The notes beneath the pieces were generated by a model, which was given only the letters and a program-made list of their open reading frames with translations, searched no databases and was not told where the DNA came from. This document shows, piece after piece, positions 8,978-17,939 of a stretch of DNA of 64,000 nt (positions are counted from its first letter, which is position 1; the number at the start of each line of letters is the position of its first letter). Source of the stretch: Denitratisoma oestradiolicum (GTDB taxonomy: Bacteria; Pseudomonadota; Gammaproteobacteria; Burkholderiales; Rhodocyclaceae); NCBI RefSeq assembly GCF_902813185.1, contig NZ_LR778301.1:1488001-1552000 (forward strand), written 5' to 3'. The position numbers and the translations under genes are program-made.

Positions 8978-10228
8978 ATGACCGCAATGAAACATACCTT
9001 CGCCGATGCCCGCTTCCGTTCTGCCTGGTGCCTGGTCCTGGGCTTGGCCCTGGTGCTCTGCATCAGTTTCGGCACCACCCTCAATGCCCTCGGCGTGTTC
9101 ACCCTGCCGATCATCGCGGCCTTCCATTGCAGCCACGAAGAGGCGGCCCACGTCGCTACCGTTTTCCTCTTCGCCATGACCCTGGCCATGCCCGCGGCCG
9201 GCTGGTTGCTGGACCGGGTTGCGCCGCGCCCGGTGATGGCTGCCGGCGCCCTGCTGACCGTGATCGGCTATCTGTATGCGGCGCGCAGTTCCGACCTGGA
9301 TCTGTTCACCACGGCCATCGCCCTGGGGGGCATCGGCATCGGCATGTCGACCTACATTCCTGCTGTCACCCTGGTCAGCCACTGGATTCCGCCGCGGCAG
9401 CAGGGCCTGGCCTTCGGCATTCTGCTCGCTGCGGTCTCCCTCGGTGGCATGGTCTTCCCGGTGCTGCTGACCCGCATCATCGTCGCCTTCGACTGGCGCA
9501 CGGCCATGACGATGGTGGCCGCGTTGATCTTCTGTATCTGCCTGCCGCTGCTGCTGTGGCTGGCGCGCATGCCGCCTGCACACCCGACAGAGTCGGCGCG
9601 GCCGGCCCCGGCGCTGGGCCACGGCATCGTCCAGGCCCTGCGCATGCCCAGCTACTGGCTCTGGATCGCGATGCTGATGCTGATCACCATGAGCAGCCTC
9701 GGGGTCTATATGGCCCTCATCCCCTATCTCGTTTCGGTCGGCTATTCGGCGGACCACGCCGCCCTGGTCAATGCCGGAGCGGGGGCGGCGACTCTCGCCG
9801 GCAATTTCCTCTTCGGTGTCCTCAGCGCCCGTTGGGGGACGGAGCGCACCCTGCTTGCCGGCACCGTCGTTGCGGCGGCCGGCATCCTCTTTCTTCTTGG
9901 TGCTCATGACCCGGCCTTAGGGTTGGGGGCTGTGGCGCTGTTTGCTCTGGTCTGGGGCAGCACCTTCAACCTGGCCAACCAGCTTTCCCCGGCCATGCTG
10001 CTCGAGTCCATGGGGCAGCGCAATTTCGGCAGCCTGCTCGGCATCGGCAACCTGATCGCTGGCGTCGGTTCCGCCTTCGGCCCCGAGATCGTCGGCTATC
10101 TGGTGGACCTCACCCATGCCTACACGCTGCCCCTGTTGTTGTGCGCCGCGCTGATGCTGGCGGCCTTGCTGCCGATCGCCCTGTTGCACGGGGTGCGGCA
10201 AAAGCCGGCAGAGGAGGCTTGGTGCTGA
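8978..10228 (+). CDS. MFS transporter
   Basis: This is a 416-residue permease with about 12 hydrophobic helices. The first cytoplasmic loop carries DRVAPRPVM after helix 2, the usual MFS A-motif position. The sequence GLALVLCISFGTTLNALGVF forms helix 1. The family resembles oxalate/formate and monocarboxylate-type exchangers. ATG 8978 is used; ATG 8987 is an equally possible start and neither has a strong ribosome binding site. An operator-like dyad lies upstream. The RidA-family gene follows 81 bp downstream and is probably co-transcribed. The substrate is unknown but is presumably that of the neighbouring oxidases. Confidence 0.88.
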   Translation: MTAMKHTFADARFRSAWCLVLGLALVLCISFGTTLNALGVFTLPIIAAFHCSHEEAAHVATVFLFAMTLAMPAAGWLLDRVAPRPVMAAGALLTVIGYLYAARSSDLDLFTTAIALGGIGIGMSTYIPAVTLVSHWIPPRQQGLAFGILLAAVSLGGMVFPVLLTRIIVAFDWRTAMTMVAALIFCICLPLLLWLARMPPAHPTESARPAPALGHGIVQALRMPSYWLWIAMLMLITMSSLGVYMALIPYLVSVGYSADHAALVNAGAGAATLAGNFLFGVLSARWGTERTLLAGTVVAAAGILFLLGAHDPALGLGAVALFALVWGSTFNLANQLSPAMLLESMGQRNFGSLLGIGNLIAGVGSAFGPEIVGYLVDLTHAYTLPLLLCAALMLAALLPIALLHGVRQKPAEEAWC

Positions 10229-10309
10229 TTCAAGGGGTGCTCGCCTCTGACGGTGGCTGAACGCCCCCCACAGGACTCGGAAACTCAACCACAACCCTAG
10301 GAAAACGCC

Positions 10310-10729
10310 ATGCCCATCCAGCACATCAATCCCCCTGGCCTGCTGCAGTTCGACGCCATGAGCCAGGTCGTCGTCGCTTCCGGCGGACGGACCGTGTATA
10401 TCGCCGGCCAGTCCGCCAGCGACGTGAACTTCGAAGTGGTGGGCGGCAACGACTACTACGCCCAGTCGGTGCAGGCGCTGCGCAATCTGCGCACCGCGGT
10501 GGAAGCCGCAGGCGGAAGTGTCGAGAACATCGTCAGCAGCACCGTTTATCTGAAGAACCTGACGCCGGAGATCGCCGGCAGGTTTCTTGAAGCCCTGGCG
10601 ATCGCTTGCGAGGGCAAGTCTTTCCCGCCCCACGCCTTTTCCCTGATTGGCGTAGCTTCCCTCGCCGGTGCCGATCTCCTGGTGGAGATCACCGCGGTGG
10701 CGGTGATCGACGCCGCGGTCGCAGCGTGA
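10310..10729 (+). CDS. RidA/YjgF-family protein lacking the catalytic arginine
   Basis: This 139-residue protein covers the whole YjgF fold: VYIAGQSASD, then QALRNLRTAVEAAGGSVENI and the strand VYLKNLTPE. AGGAAAA lies before ATG 10310. In archetypal RidA the imine-deaminating arginine sits in a PARSCVEVARL-like block. Here the block reads HAFSLIGVASL, with Phe where Arg is expected. It therefore belongs to one of the Rid subfamilies without the enamine/imine deaminase residue, and its chemistry is unclear. A strong terminator follows, making this the last gene of the MFS unit. Confidence 0.85.
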   Translation: MPIQHINPPGLLQFDAMSQVVVASGGRTVYIAGQSASDVNFEVVGGNDYYAQSVQALRNLRTAVEAAGGSVENIVSSTVYLKNLTPEIAGRFLEALAIACEGKSFPPHAFSLIGVASLAGADLLVEITAVAVIDAAVAA

Positions 10730-10814
10730 TCAAACAGGGACGGGTAATTCATCATTTCCCGCCCTGATCTTGATCCGTTTGCCTTTCCTCTCGCGTTGCC
10801 GTCCAGCGCGTTTC

Positions 10815-10841
10815 AACCCGGCCCCTGGCTGGGTTTTTTTT
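10815..10841 (+). terminator. Rho-independent terminator after the RidA-family gene
   Basis: A 9-bp stem (one G-T pair) with a CCT loop at 10815-10835 is followed directly by a run of T to 10841. It lies 86 bp after the RidA-family stop and just before the convergent end of valS. Confidence 0.8.
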
Positions 10842-10845
10842 GCTG

Positions 10846-13761
10846 TCAGCGCTTGCCCAGCTTTTCCAGTTGGGCCCGCAGCTTGTCTCCCAGGGCGCCG
10901 AAGTCGGCCAGACGGGCTTTCTCCTGCTCCACCACGGCGACCGGGGCCCGCTCGACGAAGCTGGGGGTGGACAGCTTCTTCTCGGCCTTGGCGATCTCGC
11001 CCTCCACCCGGGCCAGTTCCTTGGCCAGGCGCTCCTTTTCCGCCGCCACGTCGATCTCGATCTTCAGCATCAGGCGGAAGTCGCCCACCATCTGCACCGG
11101 TGCGTCGGAGTCGGGCAGGGCATCGCCGCTGGCCGTCACTTCCGAGAGCCGGGCCAGGGCGGCCAGGTAGGGGCCGTAGGCATTCACCACCGCCTTGTCG
11201 CCGGCGGCCACCAGGGGCACCTTCTGGGCCGGGGAGAGGTTCATTTCGCCCCGCAGGCTGCGGCAGGCATTGACCATCTGCTTGAGCTGGGCCACCCAGG
11301 CCTCGGCGTTGCCGTCGCAGCGCTCCAGATCGGCCTTGGGGTAGGCCTGGGTCATCAGGGAAGCCCCTGCGCCGGGGAAACGGCCCGCCACCGGGGCGAC
11401 GATCTGCCAGAGTTCCTCGGTGATGAAGGGGATCAGCGGATGGGCCAGGCGCAGGGTGGTTTCCAGCACCCGCACCAGGGTGCGGCGGGTGGCCCGCTGC
11501 TGGGCGGGCGTGCCCTGCTGGATCTGCACCTTGGCCAGTTCCAGGTACCAGTCGCAGTACTCGTCCCAGACGAATTCATAGAGGGTACGGGCCAGCAGGT
11601 CGAAGCGGTAGTCGGCGAAATGTTTGGCGATCTCGTCTTCCAGGCGCTGTTGCAGGCTGACGATCCAGCGGTCGGCCAGGGAGAAGTCGAGATACGCCTT
11701 GTTGCAGTGGTTGTCGCCGGTGTTGTCCAGGCCGCAGTCCTGGCCTTCGCAGTTCATCAGCACGAAGCGGGTGGCGTTCCACAGCTTGTTGCAGAAGTTG
11801 CGATAGCCGTCGCAGCGCTGCATGTCGAACTTGATGTCGCGCCCTGGGCTGGCCAGGGACAGGAAGGTGAAGCGCAGGGCGTCGGTGCCGAAGGCGGGGA
11901 TGCCGTCCGGATATTCCTTGCGGGTGCGCTTCTCGATCTTTTCCGCATCCCTGGGATTCATCAGGCCCGTGGTGCGCTTCTTCACCAGATCATCGAGGCC
12001 GATGCCGTCGATCAGGTCAATGGGGTCCAGCACGTTGCCCTTGGACTTGGACATCTTCTGGCCTTCCGCGTCACGGATCAGGCCATGTACATAAACGTGC
12101 TTGAAGGGAATCCTGCCGGTGATGTGCTTGGTCATCATCACCATCCGGGCCACCCAGAAGAAGATGATGTCGAAGCCGGTGACCAGCACCGTGGAGGGCA
12201 GATAGAGGTCCAGGGCCGGATTGCTCTTGGCCGGCGAATTCGGGTCCCAATCCGGCGTCCAGTCCAGGGTCGAGAAGGGCCACAGGGCGGAGGAGTACCA
12301 GGTGTCCAGCACGTCCGGGTCCCGCGCCAGGCAAGGGATATTTTCCTTAGTACAAGCTTCTACATAGCTCCCACATAACTTTGCGATGATCAATATGTCT
12401 TGCTGTTGTTCCGGATACTGAGCTAAAAGGTACTGGGCGTAAGCTTCAGCCTCGTCGTGGGCGACGTAGATGCGTCCGTCGTCGGAATACCAGGCGGGAA
12501 TCTGGTGGCCCCACCAGAGCTGGCGGGAGATGCACCAGTCCTGGATGTTGTTGAGCCACTGGTTGTAGGTATTCACCCAGTTCTCGGGCACGAATTTGAT
12601 CTCGCCCGACGCCACGGCTTCCAGGGCCTGGCCGGCGATGGACTTGCCGTTCTCGCCGGGCTTGCTCATGGCCACGAACCACTGGTCGGTGAGCATGGGC
12701 TCGATCACCACGCCGGTGCGGTCGCCCCGGGGCACCATCAGCTTGTGGGGCTTGGTGGAGACCAGCAGGCCCTGGGCTTCCAGGTCGGCGACGATGGCCT
12801 TCCTGGCCTCGTAGCGGTCCATGCCCCGATACTGCTCGGGGCCATGTTCGTTGATGCGGGCATCCAGAGTGAACACGCTGATGGGCGTCATCTGATGACG
12901 ATGGCCCACCTGCCAGTCGTTGAAGTCGTGGGCCGGGGTGATCTTGACGCAGCCGGTGCCGAATTCCTTGTCCACATAGCTGTCGGCGATGATGGGGATT
13001 TCCCGGTCGCACAAGGGCAACTTGACGTGTTTGCCGATCAGGGCGGTGTAGCGCTCGTCCTCCGGATTCACCGCCACGGCCACGTCGCCCAGCAGGGTTT
13101 CCGGGCGGGTGGTGGCCACCACCAGGGCTCCATCGCCTTCGGCGAAGGGATAGCGGATCTCCCACATGAAGCCGTCTTCTTCCTCGCTCACCACTTCCAG
13201 GTCGGAAACGGCGGTGAGCAGCTTCGGGTCCCAGTTCACCAGGCGCTTGCCCCGGTAGATCAGGCCTTCCTTGAACAGGCGGACGAAGGTCTCGGTGACG
13301 ATCTTCGACAGGCCCGCGTCCATGGTGAAGCGCTCGCGGCTCCAGTCCGGGCTGGTGCCCAGGCGCCGCATCTGCTTGGTAATGGTGTTGCCGGAGTATT
13401 CCTTCCATTCCCAGACCTTTTCCAGGAACTTCTCCCGGCCCAGCTCGTGGCGGGAGATGCCCTGGCCGTCCAGCTGCCGCTCCACCACGATCTGGGTGGC
13501 GATGCCGGCGTGGTCCGTGCCCGGCTGCCACAGGGTGTTGTCGCCCCGCATGCGGTGGTAACGGGTCAGGGCGTCCATGATGGTCTGGTTGAAGCCGTGG
13601 CCCATGTGCAGGGTGCCCGTGACGTTGGGGGGCGGCAGCAGGATGCAGAAATTGTCGGTCTTGGTGGTGTCGAGTCCGGCGGCGAAATAGTTGCGGGACT
13701 CCCACTCGGGGTACCAGCGCCGCTCGATGTCGGCAGGTTCGAAGCTCTTGGCGAGTTCCAT
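10846..13761 (-). CDS. valS: Valyl-tRNA synthetase
   Basis: This 971-residue class I synthetase charges tRNA-Val. The HIGH-type signature is HMGH at 52-55 after [11 protein letters not shown]. The KMSKS loop is at 569-573. The editing domain lies between them, and a C-terminal coiled coil ([16 protein letters not shown] and on) closes the protein. A stretch of some 25-30 residues around 12341-12440 ([20 protein letters not shown] and on) appears extra compared with common ValRS, and its DNA is markedly AT-rich: 36 G/C of 90 counted at 12341-12430. The gene is divergent from rraA with 116 bp between. Confidence 0.97.
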   Translation of the reverse strand: MELAKSFEPADIERRWYPEWESRNYFAAGLDTTKTDNFCILLPPPNVTGTLHMGHGFNQTIMDALTRYHRMRGDNTLWQPGTDHAGIATQIVVERQLDGQGISRHELGREKFLEKVWEWKEYSGNTITKQMRRLGTSPDWSRERFTMDAGLSKIVTETFVRLFKEGLIYRGKRLVNWDPKLLTAVSDLEVVSEEEDGFMWEIRYPFAEGDGALVVATTRPETLLGDVAVAVNPEDERYTALIGKHVKLPLCDREIPIIADSYVDKEFGTGCVKITPAHDFNDWQVGHRHQMTPISVFTLDARINEHGPEQYRGMDRYEARKAIVADLEAQGLLVSTKPHKLMVPRGDRTGVVIEPMLTDQWFVAMSKPGENGKSIAGQALEAVASGEIKFVPENWVNTYNQWLNNIQDWCISRQLWWGHQIPAWYSDDGRIYVAHDEAEAYAQYLLAQYPEQQQDILIIAKLCGSYVEACTKENIPCLARDPDVLDTWYSSALWPFSTLDWTPDWDPNSPAKSNPALDLYLPSTVLVTGFDIIFFWVARMVMMTKHITGRIPFKHVYVHGLIRDAEGQKMSKSKGNVLDPIDLIDGIGLDDLVKKRTTGLMNPRDAEKIEKRTRKEYPDGIPAFGTDALRFTFLSLASPGRDIKFDMQRCDGYRNFCNKLWNATRFVLMNCEGQDCGLDNTGDNHCNKAYLDFSLADRWIVSLQQRLEDEIAKHFADYRFDLLARTLYEFVWDEYCDWYLELAKVQIQQGTPAQQRATRRTLVRVLETTLRLAHPLIPFITEELWQIVAPVAGRFPGAGASLMTQAYPKADLERCDGNAEAWVAQLKQMVNACRSLRGEMNLSPAQKVPLVAAGDKAVVNAYGPYLAALARLSEVTASGDALPDSDAPVQMVGDFRLMLKIEIDVAAEKERLAKELARVEGEIAKAEKKLSTPSFVERAPVAVVEQEKARLADFGALGDKLRAQLEKLGKR

Positions 13762-13877
13762 GGGATAGGGGTGGTGAAATCAATGAAAGAAAGGCGCGGC
13801 CAGGGTGGCGCGAAGGGGCGCAATTATACCGGTGGGCGCTATCATCCTCTGCCCCGATATTGCAAGGAGAACTCACC

Positions 13878-14372
13878 ATGACAGTCCCTGATTCCGCCAC
13901 CTGCGACCTTTGTGACGCACGCAAGAACGACAGTAGCGGCGATTTTCGCGTATTGCCGCCGGTCTTCCGGGACTTTGGCCTGCGCCGCAAGTTTGCCGGC
14001 CCGGTGAGTACGGTGAAGTGTTTCGAGGACAACACCCTGGTCAAGGCGGCGGTAGATTCCCCTGGCGAAGGCCGGGTGCTGGTGGTGGATGGCGGTAGCT
14101 CCCTGCGCCGGGCGCTGGTAGGGGGCAATCTGGGGGCGGCGGCGGCCAGGAACGGCTGGGCCGGGGTGGTGGTGGATGGTTGCGTGCGGGATGTGGCGGA
14201 ACTGGCGGTGTGCGACACCGGCATCCGCGCCCTGGCCTCCATGCCCCTGCCCACGGAAAAGCGCAACGAGGGCCAGCGGGACGTGGCGGTGCAGGTCCAG
14301 GGGGTCTGGGTGCGGCCCGGCGACTGGCTCTATGCCGACGAGGATGGCATCGTCGTCGTCAGCCAGGGCTGA
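13878..14372 (+). CDS. rraA: RraA-family protein
   Basis: This is a 164-residue RraA/demethylmenaquinone-methyltransferase-like protein, with [20 protein letters not shown] and [10 protein letters not shown] as the family's signature blocks. E. coli RraA binds RNase E and inhibits it; many relatives are instead aldolases (4-hydroxy-4-methyl-2-oxoglutarate type), whose metal-site features GxxxD and RD are both present here, so either role is possible. ATG 13878 has AAGGAGA upstream. It ends against the convergent stop of the 14373-14798 gene with no gap. Confidence 0.85.
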   Translation: MTVPDSATCDLCDARKNDSSGDFRVLPPVFRDFGLRRKFAGPVSTVKCFEDNTLVKAAVDSPGEGRVLVVDGGSSLRRALVGGNLGAAAARNGWAGVVVDGCVRDVAELAVCDTGIRALASMPLPTEKRNEGQRDVAVQVQGVWVRPGDWLYADEDGIVVVSQG

Positions 14373-14798
14373 TCAGTCCTTCGGTTCCTGATCGGTAATC
14401 ATCGGGGGTGGCTGGCTGCGGAGGGCGGCCTCCAGTCGGGGCAGCAGTTCCTGGCGGGCCTGCTGGCCGAGTTGGCCGATCAATTGGTCGGCCAGACCGT
14501 CCAGCACCCGCAGCACCGCGTCGGGCAGGGCGTGGTCCAGCCACTGGTCCAGCTCTTCCCGCAGGGCCTGGCGCTGGGCAGCGTGGGGATCGTAGGTTTC
14601 GGTGAGGGTGGGCAGGGGCGGCTCTTCGCTGACGGCCTCGGTCAGGACAGGGATGTCCTCCTCGCTTTCGGCAGCTACCGGTTCCTCGGCCGGCGTTTCG
14701 GCCAGAGCGGGTTCTGGCTCTGGCGCCGAGACGCTGGCCGGTGCCCGCCAGCGCTTGATCAGGGCATCGGCCTGATGCAGGACATCCTTATCTTCCAT
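14373..14798 (-). CDS. Conserved acidic protein downstream of holC
   Basis: This 141-residue protein has an N-terminal helix (MEDKDVLHQADALIKRWR). A long Pro/Glu/Ala-rich acidic linker follows (about 20-75, containing IPVLTEAV). A C-terminal helical part (QRQALREELDQWLDHALPDA and on) ends the protein. I do not recognise a function. The PVLTE segment recalls betaproteobacterial DUF2486 proteins, but the match is weak. It overlaps the 3' end of holC by 11 bp, so it is probably co-translated with the replication clamp-loader subunit. Confidence 0.7.
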   Translation of the reverse strand: MEDKDVLHQADALIKRWRAPASVSAPEPEPALAETPAEEPVAAESEEDIPVLTEAVSEEPPLPTLTETYDPHAAQRQALREELDQWLDHALPDAVLRVLDGLADQLIGQLGQQARQELLPRLEAALRSQPPPMITDQEPKD

Positions 14799-15222
14799 CG
14801 AAGCCTGCCGCGATGTCCTGGTTGATCAGCTCGCAGCCCTGCTCCCGGTAGCGGCGGAAGCGTTCCCGGGCGGGCAGGCGCACGGCGTCGTCGGTGCTGA
14901 CGATTTCCACCAGTTCCCCGTAGGCGGCAAACTCTGGCGGTACTTCGTCGCTGAGATTCAGCAGGCATTCGTCCGCCTGGGGCGGACCTGCCTGGGCGAC
15001 GATGACGATGGGGGTTTCCGCCGCCAGGGGCGAGCCTTCCCGGCAGTGGGGAGTGAAACCGGTGGCCGGATGGATCCAGAGCTGGCGATCCAGCCGCTCG
15101 GCCAGGTCGGCCCGGGGCGCGTAGACCACGATGCGCCGCCGGGACCGCCAGGATCGGTCCAGCCAGTCGGCGGCGGCTGCGATCCGATCCGACGCGCCGT
15201 GGTAGAAGTGGACCCGGGTCAC
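14788..15222 (-). CDS. holC: DNA polymerase III chi subunit
   Basis: This 144-residue protein has the chi-subunit pattern: VHFYHGASD at the N-terminus, the central RRIVVYAPRADLAERLDRQL and WIHPATGFTPH, and the closing YREQGCEL. Chi links the clamp loader (through psi) to SSB at the replication fork. It overlaps the end of pepA by 4 bp (ATGA). The pepA-holC order is typical of proteobacteria. Confidence 0.92.
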   Translation of the reverse strand: MTRVHFYHGASDRIAAAADWLDRSWRSRRRIVVYAPRADLAERLDRQLWIHPATGFTPHCREGSPLAAETPIVIVAQAGPPQADECLLNLSDEVPPEFAAYGELVEIVSTDDAVRLPARERFRRYREQGCELINQDIAAGFDGR

Positions 15223-16751
15223 GCCTTCTTCTTGCTCCGGGGTTTCTTGGCCTGCTGTTTCGCGGTGGCGGCCCGGCCCATCAGGAAGTGGGTCAGCAGG
15301 GGCACCGGGCGTCCGGTGGAGCCCTTCTTTTCGCCACCTCGGTAGGCGGTGCCGGCGATGTCCAGGTGCGCCCAGTTGTATTTCTGGGCGAATCGGGCCA
15401 GGAAGCAGGCGGCGGTGATGGTGCCGGCCATGCGTCCGCCGATGTTGGCCACGTCGGCGAAGGGGCTCTTCAACTGCTCCTGGTAGTCGTCCCAGAGGGG
15501 CAGTTGCCAGGCCCGGTCGTAGGCGTTCTGGCCGGCATCCAGCAGTTCCCGTGCGAGGCTTTCGTTGTTGGCGGTGAGGCCGGTGGCTACGTTGCCCAGG
15601 GCGACGACGCAGGCGCCGGTGAGGGTGGCCACATCCACCACGCAGTCGGGTTCGAAGCGTTCGGCGTAGGTCAGGGCGTCACACAGGATCAGGCGGCCCT
15701 CGGCGTCGGTGTTGAGAATTTCCACGGTCTGGCCGGACATGGAGGTGATCACGTCGCCAGGCTTGGTGGCGCCGCCGCCGGGCATGTTTTCGGTGGTGGG
15801 AATCAGGCCGACGATGTTGAGGGGCAACTGCATCATGGCGGCCGCCTTGAGGGTGCCCAGCACGCTGGCGGCGCCGGACATGTCGTACTTCATTTCGTCC
15901 ATTTCCAGCCCCGGCTTGAGGGAGATACCGCCGGTGTCGAAGGTGATGCCCTTGCCCACCAGCACGATGGGCTTGACGTCCTTGCCGGCACCGCGATGCC
16001 TGAGCACGATGAACTTGGGGGGCTGGTGGGAGCCCTGGGCCACGGAGAGCAGGGTGTTCATGCCCAGTTTCTCCATGTCGGCCCGGTCCAGCACTTCCAC
16101 CGCCAGGTTATGTTCCTTGGCCAGGGCCTGGGCCTGCTCCGCCAGATAGGTGGGGGTGCAGTAGTTGCCGGGCAGATTGGCCAGGTCCTTCATCAGCTTC
16201 TGGCCCTCGGCGATGGCATAGCCTTCGCCCATGGCGGACTCGGCGGCGGCCAGTTCGCCACGGCGGGTGACGCTGAAGGTGAGCTTGCGCAGGGGGCGCC
16301 GCACCTCGTCCTTCTTGGACTTGAGCTGGTCGAACCGGTAGAGGGTCTCCAGGGCCACGATCACGGCCTGGCGGACGCGCCAGCCGATGTCGCGTTTCTT
16401 GACCGACAGTTCCGTGAGGTAGATGGTGCCGTCAAAGCCGCCGGTCTCGTTGAGGGTGCGTACGGCGGTGGTGATGGCCTGGCGGTATTCCTTTTCGTGG
16501 AATTCCTTTTCCTTGCCGAGGCCTACCAGCAGCACCCGGTCGGCCAGGGTGCCCGGGACATTGTGCAGCAAGAGGGCGGTGCCGGCCTTGCCTTCCATGT
16601 CGCCCCGGCGCAGCAGGTCGGCCAGATACTGCTGGGCTGCCTTGTCGATGACTTCGCCGGGGGCGGAAAGCTTGCGGGGCTCGAAGACGCCGACCACCAC
16701 GCAGGCACTACGCTGTTTCTCCGGGCTACCGCTCTTTATGCTAAATTCCAC
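15219..16751 (-). CDS. pepA: Leucyl aminopeptidase (M17)
   Basis: This is a 510-residue cytosolic two-metal aminopeptidase; in E. coli it is also a DNA-binding factor. The start is GTG 16751, preceded by GAGGAG, which gives the family's usual N-terminus (VEFSIKSGSPEKQR); the longer frame extends into the lptF promoter region. Metal-site blocks are VGKGITFDTGG and the M17 signature NTDAEGRL. The C-terminal 13 residues are a Lys/Arg-rich tail (KQQAKKPRSKKKA). The gene is divergent from lptF. Confidence 0.95.
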   Translation of the reverse strand: MEFSIKSGSPEKQRSACVVVGVFEPRKLSAPGEVIDKAAQQYLADLLRRGDMEGKAGTALLLHNVPGTLADRVLLVGLGKEKEFHEKEYRQAITTAVRTLNETGGFDGTIYLTELSVKKRDIGWRVRQAVIVALETLYRFDQLKSKKDEVRRPLRKLTFSVTRRGELAAAESAMGEGYAIAEGQKLMKDLANLPGNYCTPTYLAEQAQALAKEHNLAVEVLDRADMEKLGMNTLLSVAQGSHQPPKFIVLRHRGAGKDVKPIVLVGKGITFDTGGISLKPGLEMDEMKYDMSGAASVLGTLKAAAMMQLPLNIVGLIPTTENMPGGGATKPGDVITSMSGQTVEILNTDAEGRLILCDALTYAERFEPDCVVDVATLTGACVVALGNVATGLTANNESLARELLDAGQNAYDRAWQLPLWDDYQEQLKSPFADVANIGGRMAGTITAACFLARFAQKYNWAHLDIAGTAYRGGEKKGSTGRPVPLLTHFLMGRAATAKQQAKKPRSKKKA

Positions 16752-16859
16752 GCGCTGCTCCTCATGCTCTGTTGGGGAAGACTGGATGTATTGCAGCCTT
16801 GCCAGGCTTGCAGGTCCCCGCCGATTATCCCCAATCCCTAGACTCAAATCAAAGTATCG

Positions 16860-17939
16860 ATGATATTCCAGCGCGCTGTCCTGCGCGAATTCACCCAGAC
16901 CGCCGTGACGGTGTTCGTGGCCCTGTTCGCCATCCTCCTGACCACCCAGTTGATTCGCCTGCTGGGGCAGGCGGCGGGAGGCAAGCTCGCCTCCGAGGCA
17001 GTGGTGGCGCTGCTGGGGTTTTCGGCCCTGAATTACCTGCCCGTGGTGCTGTCCTTGACCCTGTTCGTGGCGATACTGCTGACCATCTCCCGTTCCTACC
17101 GGGATTCGGAAATGGTGGTCTGGTTTGCCTCGGGTTTGCCCCTGGTGGCCTGGGTGGGACCAGTGCTGCGCTTCGCCCTGCCCATCGTGCTGGCCATTGC
17201 GGCGCTCTCCCTCTTCCTTTCGCCCTGGGCGCTGAGCAAGAGCGCTGAATTCCGCCAGCGCATGGACAGCCGCGACGAGATGTCACGCGTGTCGCCGGGG
17301 GCCTTCAACGAGTCGTCGTCGGCGGATCGGGTCTTTTTTGTCGAGGGCGTGGCCGAGGACCTGGGACGGGTGCGCAATATCTTCGCCAGTTCCGTGCAGC
17401 ACGGGCGGCTGGGGGTGATGGCGGCGGCGGAAGGGCATACCGAGGCCCAGCCCAATGGCGATCGCTTTCTGGTCATGGACCACGGTCGGCGCTATGAGGG
17501 CACGCCCGGTACCTCGGAATTCCGCGTCATGGAGTTCGAGCGTTATGCCGTTCGGGTGGAAACCAAGGAGGCTCGTGGTATCGAGGAAACCCCCGGTAAT
17601 CGGCCCATGTGGGAGTTGATGCGCAACCCGACGCCGACCAATCTGGGAGAGATCGTCTGGCGCATCGGCATCCCCCTGGCGGCCATCAATCTCTCTCTGC
17701 TGGCGATCCCCCTGGCTTTTGTGAACCCCCGCGCCGGCCGCGCCAACAACCTGATCTTCGCCATTCTGGCCTTCATGATCTACAGCAATCTGATCAGCGT
17801 CAGCCAGGCCTGGGTACGCCAGGGGCGGATGCCCTTCGAGATCGGCATCTGGGCGGTCCATGTGGTGATGCTGGTGGTACTGCTGCTGCTGTTCTGGCGC
17901 CGCCTGTCGGTGTTCTCCTGGGGACGGTTATGGCGCTGA
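16860..17939 (+). CDS. lptF: LPS export ABC transporter permease LptF
   Basis: This 359-residue inner-membrane subunit belongs to the LptB2FG extractor that feeds lipopolysaccharide to the periplasmic bridge. It has three N-terminal membrane helices (VFVALFAILLTTQLIRLLGQ; YLPVVLSLTLFVAILLTIS), a periplasmic beta-jellyroll domain (about 130-245) and three C-terminal helices. It overlaps lptG by 10 bp. The divergent pepA leaves a 108-bp shared promoter region. Confidence 0.96.
   Translation: MIFQRAVLREFTQTAVTVFVALFAILLTTQLIRLLGQAAGGKLASEAVVALLGFSALNYLPVVLSLTLFVAILLTISRSYRDSEMVVWFASGLPLVAWVGPVLRFALPIVLAIAALSLFLSPWALSKSAEFRQRMDSRDEMSRVSPGAFNESSSADRVFFVEGVAEDLGRVRNIFASSVQHGRLGVMAAAEGHTEAQPNGDRFLVMDHGRRYEGTPGTSEFRVMEFERYAVRVETKEARGIEETPGNRPMWELMRNPTPTNLGEIVWRIGIPLAAINLSLLAIPLAFVNPRAGRANNLIFAILAFMIYSNLISVSQAWVRQGRMPFEIGIWAVHVVMLVVLLLLFWRRLSVFSWGRLWR

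Noticed and set aside
8798..9907. 369-codon minus-strand frame opposite the MFS gene
   Set aside because: Low-complexity His/Gln/Gly-rich product typical of antisense reading of a membrane-protein gene.
10840..12378. 512-codon plus-strand frame opposite valS
   Set aside because: Antisense of valS with no recognisable motifs.
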